From contig CAMLDR010000022.1 of NCBI GenBank assembly GCA_946478775.1, forward strand, positions 1 to 34,950: DNA of 34,950 nucleotides, read 5' to 3'. This document shows positions 9,101 to 16,215 of the stretch, piece after piece (position 1 is the stretch's first letter; each line of letters begins with the position of its first letter). The position numbers and the translations under genes were made by a program. This DNA comes from an uncultured Flavobacteriales bacterium. GTDB lineage: Bacteria > Bacteroidota > Bacteroidia > Flavobacteriales > Crocinitomicaceae. The notes under the pieces were generated by a model. It ran no database searches. It had not been told where the DNA came from and saw only the letters and a list, made by a program, of their open reading frames with translations.

Positions 9101-9516
9101 AAAATGTGCAGGGAGATGAAGCAGACTGTTTAATCATCAGTCTGGGTTATGCGCGAAATGCGGAAGGTTCGTTCCAAATGCGTTTCGGACCATTAAACCA
9201 GGTAAACGGGCACAAACGATTGAACGTGTTATTGACTCGGGCAAAACAGGAAATGCATTTTTTCACTTCGGTGAAATCCGCGGATTTTGAATTGTCTGAT
9301 AATGAATCGGTCAATTTATTGAGAAGGTTCCTGAATGAATTGGAAGAGATCCATGAATCCGGAAGAGCATTCATTTTTCCTTATGGGTTGGAAATTGAAA
9401 CTATGGAAAACGAGCAGGTTCGTTTCAGAAACAGTTATTTCCAAATTCCAAACGGACAAGACTTAATCACCTTTCATCGCGTGATGAATCAACGAGGCTG
9501 GCAGTTAAATTATTAG
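6142..9516 (+). CDS. Large superfamily 1 DNA/RNA helicase with DUF4011-like N-terminus
   Basis: A 1124-residue ATP-dependent helicase of the UPF1-like/AAA_11-AAA_12 group. The N-terminal ~200 residues resemble DUF4011 (SPLLVIPLSWEYL, then EINPYIKFLYSEL). Walker A is LLQGPPGTGKSQ at about 241. A long, mostly helical insert of about 500 residues follows. Walker B is LVLFDEASQLP at about 812, with LIAGDEQQMAPSSYF close behind (motif III). LRHHYRSEYPELIRFSN (~874), NVQGDEADCLIISLGYAR (~989) and RLNVLLTRAKQEMHFF (~1024) are motifs IV to VI. All catalytic motifs look intact. Larger relatives often end in a Vsr/REase-type nuclease; none is visible after residue 1060. The gene stands alone between a divergent neighbour and the M36 protease. 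Whether it acts in repair, RNA metabolism or defence cannot be told from sequence. Confidence 0.85.
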   Translation: MSNSPTNISDFIHALSDMPKTDMLVNLTESLNSLIHLEELPKEKFQVQLEDKWKTIWQTANKFRLESDVNSLCLVLGTVSSEFQTGRIKSPLLVIPLSWEYLRINNVLQLELMEESAEINPYIKFLYSELNKESLSDFPENLDLTEKLDWVMHQFRMLNLDVELSDEMVVGNFHYHRFHLLRELEGIERSENKNSLVQQLLGNDFEEAESIDLPADLIYPADVDQKQIFSVLSSKNVLLQGPPGTGKSQVLINILGKSLKSSLKTLVVSEKKVALDVLVKKLSEHQLHGFAFVVHSQTKSKDLLTQLKATWNIMESETIRPVPNLRLSEQFSANLQLLLDRLNTPDYFAGVSYKELQDLLAETPVREEQFSSLSPSIDEWLKYKPTIRKVDEKLNGFSKLKALKPAFFQQWNGDQLLKDSLISLQKLQTKLGSLITFGDLEKLLAVSGRCQLVENENYKAYSQLVSKPREWKKFQKQVQLLKEQHEKMASIQAENQIWKQIPSKSQLESWEQAATWFQFRKRKKAISKLLNDPSVLPEIALANWKKYLSETDRIKELESYFNDLGLDTNEYALDLGMVYASSLEKESGSLLSEIAAWPKEKRKAIIESASELNQFRANLVRYFDLKEEEVLSDFLVRKQQEFVDLSSVYEDLKQLPRFFFPLLEEVNSWEGLQSLILFSSLKKIESINPEIVRFSGEILKERLDRIIEEENREFTDFATALRAQVQKQFGEFEALLRTPAQKLSVSQKELKARLKRGKSLLVKEFGKSRNNQTIRSLIASDAKEWIQLLIPIWLATPNQVADHFPLEADLFDLVLFDEASQLPLPNALGSLFRSKKALIAGDEQQMAPSSYFGKNFGFHDLLHQASYYFERVPLRHHYRSEYPELIRFSNKHFYKDELIVYPSPKRKQVLFHHYTENGIFEERKNVAEAKAVAAYLEAFKSWDTQSVGIVAFSEEQLKTIWKACSPRVQELITTKQDEHTLFFKALENVQGDEADCLIISLGYARNAEGSFQMRFGPLNQVNGHKRLNVLLTRAKQEMHFFTSVKSADFELSDNESVNLLRRFLNELEEIHESGRAFIFPYGLEIETMENEQVRFRNSYFQIPNGQDLITFHRVMNQRGWQLNY

Positions 9517-9569
9517 CAGGAACTTTCTATTTGCTTTTTTTGTACATTGTACAACTTAAAAAACTGAAA

Positions 9570-12107
9570 ATGAAAAAGCTACTCTCCTCTTTTTTGTTCC
9601 TGACAATCCTGAATGTTTGTTTCGGACAAAATGAACTGGTTTCTATTCAGCGCTATTTAAAAGAACATGCTGCTCAATGGAATCTCCAGGCTAACGATTT
9701 CTCCAATCTGGAAATTGTTTCAAGTGCGTCCTCCAAAGCTTCCAATACGAAGCATTGGAAAGTACGTCAGACCAAAAACGGCCTTTCCCTGATCAATGGA
9801 TTTGGAATTGTTACCGTTCGTGACAACCAGGTAATCCATGTCACCACCAACTTTGTTTCCATCTCCGAACCGGTTAATCACGCTGCTTTGACTGCTTCAG
9901 AGGCAGTAAACGCTTCCCTGAAACATTTGAATATGGCTGTTTCGGATTTAAAGCTGCTTCAGAGTAAAGAGAACTCTTTCCTTTTCTCAAAAGCCGGTAT
10001 TTCAAAAGAAGATATTCCGGTGAAATTGGTTCTGGGCGAACACCATGGCCAATTAATGTACCTGTGGGATTTAAGTGTTTATCCGCTTCAGTCGGACCAT
10101 TGGTGGTCGATGAGAATCAATGCCGAAACAGGTGAAGTGATTTTCCAGAACGACTGGATAACGCATTGTTCCGTGGAACATTGTTCGGATGAAAGTCACC
10201 ACGTGGCTCAGACTCAATCCATGATGGCTCCGCCTCCTCCGGGAGCAGATCAATACAATGTATATGCCTTGCCAACGATTAGTCCGGCGCATGGAAACCG
10301 TGTTTTGGTGGTAAATCCATCAGATGCAACCTATTCTTCTTTCGGATGGCATGATACGGACGGACTTACCGGTGATGAATACACGATTACACGCGGAAAC
10401 AATGTGTTTGCGTACGAAGATATTGACAACGATGATCTTCCGGGTTATTCACCGGATGGAGGAGCTAGTTTGGATTTTGATTTTCCATACGATTCATTGG
10501 TTGGTGTTCAGGGAAACCTGGATGCGGTAATCACGAATTTGTTCTATATGAACAATATGATGCACGACATTTGGGCACATTATGGTTTTGACGAAGAAAG
10601 CGGGAATTTCCAGGAAACAAATTATACGGGTTCCGGATTGGGTCAAGACCAGGTATTTGCGCAAGCACAGGATGGAAGCGGAACCAATAATGCGAATTTC
10701 GGTACACCGCCTGATGGAGAAAGCCCGAGTATGCAGATGTATTTGTGGACACAAAGCAATGTACCGGATCTGTTAACGATTAATGCACCGGGAAACATCT
10801 CGGGAGCTTATTCCTGTTCCACTGCCGGTTTCGGGCCAGCGGTCCCAATGACGCCGATAACAGAAGACATTGTTTTGGTAATTGACGACGGAGCAGACAC
10901 AACAGACGGTTGCGGAGTAATCACGAATGGTGCCGCATTGGTCGGGAAAATTGCCTTGGTAAGAAGAGGGAATTGTACGTTTGGTGAAAAAGTAGAAGCA
11001 TGTGAGGCGATGGGTGCTGTTGCGGTAATTGTCATGAACAATACCGGGACCAGTACACAGGCTATGGGTGGAACTTCCTTTACAAACATTCCTTCCATCA
11101 TGGTTTCCAAACCAAATGGCGATGCATTTGTGAACCAAATCAACCAGGGAAATACGGTGAACGGAACGATTGTAAATCCGGGAGACTTAACAGCTACCGA
11201 TTCTGATTTTGATAACATGATCATAGCACACGAGTACGGTCATGGAATTTCAACGCGTTTGGTCGGAGGAGCTGATCTGTCAGATTGTTTGTGGAATGCC
11301 GAGCAAATGGGTGAGGGCTGGTCTGACTGGTTCGGATTGATGATCACACAAGTTGCTTCCGATTTGGGAACAGACGGAAGAGGAGTTGGAACATACGTAA
11401 CGAATGAACCCAATAACGGTGGTGGAATCCGTCCTGCGCGATATTCTACCGATTTCGCGATCAATGATTATACTTACGGAAATACGAATAGCAATTCACT
11501 GAGTGAGCCTCATGGAATTGGTTTTGTCTGGGCAACCATGTTGTGGGATTTGAACTGGGCTTTAATCGAAGAATACGGTTTTGATCCCAACATGAAAACG
11601 GGTACCGGAGGAAATAACATGGCCATGCATTTGGTGATCGAAGGATTGAAACTAACGAATTGCAGTCCTGGTTTTGTGGACGGACGTGATGGAATCCTTG
11701 CAGCAGACCAGGTCCTTTATGGCGGAGCAAACAAATGCTTGATCTGGGGCGTTTTTGCGAAAAGAGGATTGGGTTCTTCTGCTGACCAGGGAGATCCGAA
11801 TGACCGCAACGACCAGACGGAGGCATTTAATCTTCCTTTTCAGTGTACTTTGGGTCTAAACGAAAACAAAGCAGCGGTTCACGTTCAGGTTTACCCGAAT
11901 CCGAGCAATGGAAAACTGACCGTAAAAAATACAGCCTCTGAGATCAATCGTATCGAACTGGTTGATTTAAGCGGAAAAGTAGTTTACACGAAAAGCGTCA
12001 GCGGAAACGAAGTGGTTCTGGATATCAGCAGCCTGAACAAAGGGTTGTACATCCTAAAAGTTCAAACTCAAAACGGTTCCGAAACCATTCGCGTAGAGAA
12101 ATTCTGA
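9570..12107 (+). CDS. Secreted M36 (fungalysin-type) metalloprotease with PA domain and T9SS sorting domain
   Basis: The 845-residue product has a signal peptide (MKKLLSSFLFLTILNVCFG) and a pro-region of the FTP/PepSY kind (VRQTKNGLSLINGFGIVTV, then WSMRINAETGEVIFQ). The M36 catalytic domain follows, including NLFYMNNMMHDIWAHYGF, zinc motif HEYGHGIS at about 554-561 and the third-ligand region EQMGEGWSDWFG. A PA domain at roughly 410-520 (GKIALVRRGNCTFGEK) is inserted before the HEXXH, as in many Bacteroidota M36 enzymes. The C-terminus is a T9SS sorting domain (VYPNPSNGKLTV to GLYILKVQTQNG). It is probably an extracellular protease of broad specificity. Start: the open frame begins at 9531, but the ATG at 9570 gives the signal peptide directly. 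A perfect 15-bp hairpin with a T-run follows the stop and is the likely terminator. Confidence 0.94.
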   Translation: MKKLLSSFLFLTILNVCFGQNELVSIQRYLKEHAAQWNLQANDFSNLEIVSSASSKASNTKHWKVRQTKNGLSLINGFGIVTVRDNQVIHVTTNFVSISEPVNHAALTASEAVNASLKHLNMAVSDLKLLQSKENSFLFSKAGISKEDIPVKLVLGEHHGQLMYLWDLSVYPLQSDHWWSMRINAETGEVIFQNDWITHCSVEHCSDESHHVAQTQSMMAPPPPGADQYNVYALPTISPAHGNRVLVVNPSDATYSSFGWHDTDGLTGDEYTITRGNNVFAYEDIDNDDLPGYSPDGGASLDFDFPYDSLVGVQGNLDAVITNLFYMNNMMHDIWAHYGFDEESGNFQETNYTGSGLGQDQVFAQAQDGSGTNNANFGTPPDGESPSMQMYLWTQSNVPDLLTINAPGNISGAYSCSTAGFGPAVPMTPITEDIVLVIDDGADTTDGCGVITNGAALVGKIALVRRGNCTFGEKVEACEAMGAVAVIVMNNTGTSTQAMGGTSFTNIPSIMVSKPNGDAFVNQINQGNTVNGTIVNPGDLTATDSDFDNMIIAHEYGHGISTRLVGGADLSDCLWNAEQMGEGWSDWFGLMITQVASDLGTDGRGVGTYVTNEPNNGGGIRPARYSTDFAINDYTYGNTNSNSLSEPHGIGFVWATMLWDLNWALIEEYGFDPNMKTGTGGNNMAMHLVIEGLKLTNCSPGFVDGRDGILAADQVLYGGANKCLIWGVFAKRGLGSSADQGDPNDRNDQTEAFNLPFQCTLGLNENKAAVHVQVYPNPSNGKLTVKNTASEINRIELVDLSGKVVYTKSVSGNEVVLDISSLNKGLYILKVQTQNGSETIRVEKF

Positions 12108-12126
12108 TCCTAGCACGATTCTTGTG

Positions 12127-12182
12127 AAAAGGAGCTGACAAACTGATTCCTTATGAAAACCTTACTTGTCAGCTCCTTTTTT
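12127..12182 (+). terminator. Strong hairpin after the M36 gene; its loop contains the start codon of the next gene
   Basis: AAAAGGAGCTGACAA (12127-12141) pairs without mismatch with TTGTCAGCTCCTTTT (12166-12180), a 15-bp stem with a 24-nt loop, followed by further T residues. It begins 20 nt after the M36 stop codon and looks like a Rho-independent terminator. The unusual point is that the ATG at 12153 lies in the loop and the right arm encodes residues 5-10 of the following gene product. Confidence 0.75.
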
Positions 12183-12887
12183 GGTTTTATGCTTTTGTTT
12201 TTAACGACTTCAGACTTCTCAAAGGAACTATTCACTCCTGAAAAAGAAGTCTTAGAAAATCCTTTAGACCGCATTTTAGGAGAAAAGCTGTTGGATGATG
12301 GGACTTTACGTAAAGATAATTTTGATTCAATTCTACATATTAGGGCATCTTATTTAAGGGATTCATCTGAAATTTATAAGATTCAAAAACTAAGTGAGCA
12401 TGTGTTTTTATTGATTAGAAAAAGATGCTTTCTCAATACCAGAAACTATTCACTCTTTGTGAAAACCGAAGGGGATAAAATAGTTTCATATCACAGAATT
12501 CCAGATTTCGGGGTGAATAGTGCTTTGGTGTCAAACAAAAGAATTTATTTCATTTGTGATGATAACAATAGCAACAGTCGGTTTAGGAAACCTTCCTACT
12601 ATGTTGGAATAGCTTGTCTGGATTCGAATTTTGATGAAATGTGGAAAATTTTTTCCAGGTCAGATCAGTATTTCTTTTATGCCGCCGGATTGACTTTGAA
12701 GAAAGAGGGCTTGCATGCTGAAGTTGAAGTTCAAAGGCAAGGTAGTTCTACAATGTGTACGGACTTTTTTGATGTTCAATTTACCAAATCGGGGAAAGCA
12801 ACAAGCTCAGAATTTATCGGAGCACATTCTTGTGGAGGAAGAAATGTGCCAGAGTTAGAAACAATACACACAATGTTTAAAGATTAA
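12153..12887 (+). CDS. Hypothetical exported protein, no recognised family
   Basis: I do not recognise this 244-residue protein. The N-terminus MKTLLVSSFFGFMLLFLTTS is a plausible signal peptide (one Lys, then a hydrophobic stretch), with no lipobox Cys after it. The rest is a soluble, probably beta-rich domain (RKRCFLNTRNYSLFVKTEGD, ALVSNKRIYFICDD, YYVGIACLDSNFDEMWKIF), somewhat like one blade set of a propeller, but this is weak. The gene looks more AT-rich than its neighbours, which may mean an accessory or recently acquired gene. The start is uncertain: the ATG at 12153 lies in a hairpin loop, and an ATG at 12189 would escape it but lose the charged N-terminus. No separate promoter box is evident. 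It converges on polA with a 55-bp gap. Confidence 0.7.
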   Translation: MKTLLVSSFFGFMLLFLTTSDFSKELFTPEKEVLENPLDRILGEKLLDDGTLRKDNFDSILHIRASYLRDSSEIYKIQKLSEHVFLLIRKRCFLNTRNYSLFVKTEGDKIVSYHRIPDFGVNSALVSNKRIYFICDDNNSNSRFRKPSYYVGIACLDSNFDEMWKIFSRSDQYFFYAAGLTLKKEGLHAEVEVQRQGSSTMCTDFFDVQFTKSGKATSSEFIGAHSCGGRNVPELETIHTMFKD

Positions 12888-12942
12888 TTAAATCTAAAAC
12901 AAATGATATAATTGAAAACCTTCGTGCTCCCAGTGATTACAC

Positions 12943-15747
12943 TTAATGTGCATCCAGCCAGTTCTGCGCCAGTTCCATTTCAACTTCCATCGGAACCGCT
13001 AATGAAACAGCATTTTCCATCGCTTCTTTCACCAATGCTTTCATGATTTCCTGTTCGTCTTTGTGCACGTCGAAAACCAATTCGTCATGTACCTGCAGGA
13101 TCATTTTGGATTGAACATTTGCTTTTGTCATTGCTTTATCAACAGCAACCATGGCTAATTTCACGATATCTGCTGCAGAACCCTGGATTGGTGCATTGAC
13201 GGCATTTCGTTCTGCAAAACCTCTTACCACTGCATTTGCCGAATTGATGTCCGGTAAATAACGTCTGCGCTGCATGATAGTTTCTACATACCCGTTTTCA
13301 CGTGCGTCTTTCACCGCTTTATCCATATAGGTTTTGATCGTTGAATACTGCGCGAAGTACGAATCGATGATCTGCTTTGCTTCCGTTCTGCTGATTCCCA
13401 GGTTTTGGGAAAGACCAAATGCCGACTGTCCGTAAATGATTCCGAAGTTCACTGCTTTTGCCGCACTTCGCTGATCTTTCGTGACTTCTTCTAATTCCGC
13501 ATGGAATACTTTTGCCGCCGTTGCACGGTGAATATCCACTTTGTCCCGGAAGGCCTGAATCATATTCGGGTCATTGGCCAAAGCTGCAATAATGCGCAAT
13601 TCGATCTGCGAATAATCCGCCGACATTAATTGAAAGTCTTCCGAACGGGAAATAAAAGCTCTTCTGATCTCTTTTCCACGCTCACTGCGGATTGGAATGT
13701 TCTGCAGGTTCGGATTATTGGAACTCAAACGACCTGTTGCGGTAACGGTTTGCATATAGCTTGTATGAACACGCCCGTCAACCGGATCTTTCATCGTTGG
13801 AAGCGGATCCACATAGGTGGATTTTAACTTCTTCATCTGGCGGTAATCCAAAATGCACGGAATAATCTCGTGATCGTTTTTATGCTGTTGAAGGATGTCT
13901 TCGGAAGTTGCGTACTGACCGGTTTTGGTTTTCTTGGCTTTCGAAGAGATTTTCATGTGCTCGAATAGGACATCTCCTAATTGTTTCGGTGAATCGACAT
14001 TGAAATCCATTCCTGCTAATTCTTTGATGCGTATTTCCAGTGCAGCCGTTTCTTCCGCTAATTGTTTCGAATAAGCTTCCAAGTGCGGAATGTCGATTGC
14101 GACACCTTCTTCTTCCATTTTTGCAAGCACGGAAACCAAAGGCATTTCCATTTCATAGAACAGTTTTTTCAAATGTTCCTTTTCAATCTGTGGCCCGAAC
14201 AATTGTTTCAGCTGGAAGGTTATGTCGGCGTCTTCGCAGGCATAATCACTGATTGCTTCCGGGGGAAGGTCTCCCATGTTTCCTTGCCCTTTTCCTTTTT
14301 TGCCAATCAGTGTTTCGATGCTGATCGGGGTATAGTTCAGGTAATATTCCGCCAGGAAATCCATTCCTTGTTTGGATTCGGGCTGGATCAGGTAATGCGC
14401 GATCATCGTATCGAACAAAGGTCCGGCGAATTGAACGCCGTAACGATGTAATACCTGAATGTCGTATTTCATATTGTGAGCGATCTTTTCGATGGTCTCA
14501 TTTTCAAAGAATGGTTTGAATTCGTCTACAATTGTTTGTGCTTCGTTCCGGTCTTTCGGTACAGCAACGTAGTATGCTTCACGTTCTTTGAAGGAAAAAG
14601 ACATTCCAACCAAGTCGGCATGAAGGGCATTGATATCGGTTGTTTCCGTGTCAAAGCATACGGATTTTTCGTTTAGCAATTTAGTCAGTAAAGCTTTACG
14701 TTCTTCTGGCAAAGTCACTAAGTGATAGGAAGGGTTTTCTGTTGCAATGGTCTTTACTCCGCTTGTTGGCTGTGCCTGACGTACATCTACCAGGCTTTGT
14801 GTACCGAATAAATCCAGTTGTCCATTCGGATCAACACCGGCAGAAGTAACCACAATTTCTTCTCCTGTAATGCGTTTCGCTAAATTGCGGAATTCCAAAT
14901 CGGTGAAAATATCGAGGATGAGGTCTTTATTGGGCTCTTCCAGTTTAAGTTCCTCGGCATTGAACTCAACCGGTGAATCCAGGATAATCGTTGCGAGAAG
15001 TTTGGAAATAATTCCCTGCTCCTTGAAAGCGATCATGTTCTCTTTCATTTTTCCTTTAAGAGCTTCTACATTCTCAAAGACTCCTTCCATGGATCCGTAA
15101 TCGGCGATCAGTTTTTTGGCTGTTTTCTCCCCAACTCCCGGAATTCCCGGAATATTATCGGCAGCATCTCCCCATAATCCCAAAATGTCGATGACCTGCA
15201 AAGGATTCTGAACTTCAAACTTTTCACACACTTCCTTCACGCCCATAATGGAAGCAGGATCTCCACCACGCCCCGGTTTGTAAATGAAAATGTTTTCACT
15301 TACCAACTGTCCGAAATCTTTATCGGGAGTCATCATATAGGTAATGAATCCTTCTTTTTCGGCCTTTTTAGCCATGGTTCCGATCAAATCATCTGCTTCG
15401 TATCCGTCTACCACATACATCGGGATCCGGAAAGCTTCAATAATGCGTTTGATCGGCTCAATCATGTTGCGGATATCTTCGGGCATTTCTTCCCGGTGTG
15501 CTTTATAATCGGCAAAATCCACATTCCGGTTGGTTGCGCCTCCCGGAGGATCAAAAACTACGGCGATATGTGTTGGTTTCTCTTTGTTGAGAATATCGAT
15601 CAACACATTGGTAAAACCAAAAGCAGCAGAAGTGTTTTGTCCTTTGGAGTTCACCCTTGGGTTTTTCGCAAAAGCAAAATAAGCCCTGTATATCAAGGCA
15701 AAAGCATCTAAAAGGAACAATTTTTTATCTGACTCCGGAGTAAGCAT
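12943..15747 (-). CDS. polA: DNA polymerase I
   Basis: A 934-residue family A polymerase for Okazaki fragment processing and repair synthesis. Three domains are visible. The N-terminal 5'-3' exonuclease (FEN) domain has LFLLDAFALIYRAYFAF, DGYEADDLIGTMA, TPDKDFGQLV and the helix-hairpin-helix GIPGVGEKTAKKLI. A central 3'-5' exonuclease domain keeps the acidic motif CFDTETTDINALHADLVG, so proofreading is probably active, unlike in Bacillus or Thermus Pol I. The C-terminal polymerase has motif A DYSQIELRIIAALANDPN, motif B RSAAKAVNFGIIYGQSAFGL and motif C QVHDELVFDV at about 885. Length is normal. The gene stands alone. A promoter-like pair of boxes lies about 140 nt upstream of the ATG at 15747. 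Confidence 0.97.
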   Translation of the reverse strand: MLTPESDKKLFLLDAFALIYRAYFAFAKNPRVNSKGQNTSAAFGFTNVLIDILNKEKPTHIAVVFDPPGGATNRNVDFADYKAHREEMPEDIRNMIEPIKRIIEAFRIPMYVVDGYEADDLIGTMAKKAEKEGFITYMMTPDKDFGQLVSENIFIYKPGRGGDPASIMGVKEVCEKFEVQNPLQVIDILGLWGDAADNIPGIPGVGEKTAKKLIADYGSMEGVFENVEALKGKMKENMIAFKEQGIISKLLATIILDSPVEFNAEELKLEEPNKDLILDIFTDLEFRNLAKRITGEEIVVTSAGVDPNGQLDLFGTQSLVDVRQAQPTSGVKTIATENPSYHLVTLPEERKALLTKLLNEKSVCFDTETTDINALHADLVGMSFSFKEREAYYVAVPKDRNEAQTIVDEFKPFFENETIEKIAHNMKYDIQVLHRYGVQFAGPLFDTMIAHYLIQPESKQGMDFLAEYYLNYTPISIETLIGKKGKGQGNMGDLPPEAISDYACEDADITFQLKQLFGPQIEKEHLKKLFYEMEMPLVSVLAKMEEEGVAIDIPHLEAYSKQLAEETAALEIRIKELAGMDFNVDSPKQLGDVLFEHMKISSKAKKTKTGQYATSEDILQQHKNDHEIIPCILDYRQMKKLKSTYVDPLPTMKDPVDGRVHTSYMQTVTATGRLSSNNPNLQNIPIRSERGKEIRRAFISRSEDFQLMSADYSQIELRIIAALANDPNMIQAFRDKVDIHRATAAKVFHAELEEVTKDQRSAAKAVNFGIIYGQSAFGLSQNLGISRTEAKQIIDSYFAQYSTIKTYMDKAVKDARENGYVETIMQRRRYLPDINSANAVVRGFAERNAVNAPIQGSAADIVKLAMVAVDKAMTKANVQSKMILQVHDELVFDVHKDEQEIMKALVKEAMENAVSLAVPMEVEMELAQNWLDAH

Positions 15748-16211
15748 AATCTTCGAGAATTGTGAATTGCAAGTTTAACGCAAATTCGGGAATTTTCAGG
15801 TTGTTCATCGAATAATTCCCACATGGTTTTTGAATTTTATTCAAATAGAGTTTAAGTTGAGGACACAACGTTTTTATGTGATTTAAACAAAAGTATTTGT
15901 GTAATAAATTTGCCAAAATCACTAAATATGTTATTTAAAACACAATTAGAATATAGAAATTAGAGACAGGTAGCAGTCATTTTGTGGCGTGAAATCTATT
16001 TATTAGATGAAAAAGATGCTTGGTATGAAGCTTTCTTAAAATGTTAAACTTTAGAATAGTGAAAAAATACTTATAACATACTGTATATTAGCCTTCTCAC
16101 AAATAACTATTCACGCCATGGAAAGAATCCACTTCGACTCGTCTTGAACATTTCAATGTTAAAAAAACAACTACTAACAGTTTTATTACACACTATTTAC
16201 TTTTACATCTT
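15748..16211. other. 464-bp AT-rich intergenic region between polA and the Cys-rich repeat protein
   Basis: A divergent promoter region with no gene of normal size. It holds a good minus-strand promoter candidate for polA (15888-15917) and a 19-codon ORF (16156-16215) that overlaps the next start codon. GGCGTGAA (near 15983) and TTCACGCC (near 16110) form a distant 8-bp inverted pair of unknown meaning. No tRNA, hairpin terminator or dispersed repeat element was seen. The plus-strand promoter for the gene at 16212 could not be identified. Confidence 0.6.
15888..15917 (-). promoter_or_regulatory. Putative promoter of polA with -33 and -7 boxes
   Basis: On the minus strand TTTG (15914-15917) and TACTTTTG (15888-15895) are separated by 18 nt. 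This fits the Bacteroidota primary sigma pattern of a TTG-type -33 and TAnnTTTG -7. The implied 5' UTR is about 135 nt, long for this window, where other boxes lie close to the start codon. Confidence 0.5.
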
Positions 16212-16215
16212 ATGA
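16156..16215 (+). other. Possible 19-codon upstream ORF overlapping the start of the Cys-rich repeat gene
   Basis: ATG at 16156 opens a frame encoding MLKKQLLTVLLHTIYFYIL. Its TGA overlaps the next ATG in the arrangement ATGA (16212-16215), the geometry of translational coupling. The peptide looks like a short signal or transmembrane segment. It may be a regulatory leader peptide, or only a chance frame in AT-rich DNA. There is no homology evidence. Confidence 0.25.

Noticed and set aside
9541..9553. TGTACATTGTACA palindrome upstream of the M36 gene as an operator
   Set aside because: It is short, AT-rich, found once in what I read, and has no supporting promoter box nearby. Not enough to call a binding site.
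9531..9569. N-terminal extension of the M36 protease from the TTG at 9531
   Set aside because: The ATG at 9570 gives a textbook signal peptide; the extension would put a hydrophobic and basic stretch in front of it.
10773..11826. Minus-strand ORFs of 120-138 residues within the M36 gene
   Set aside because: They are antisense shadows of the PA and catalytic domain coding sequence, with no recognisable domain or start signal.
15725..15922. 65-residue minus-strand ORF at the polA start region
   Set aside because: It overlaps the polA start and the polA promoter candidate, and has low-complexity composition with no family features.
16118..16147. Nine-codon ORF (MERIHFDSS) upstream of the Cys-rich repeat gene
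   Set aside because: Very short, no coupling to the next gene, and expected by chance.
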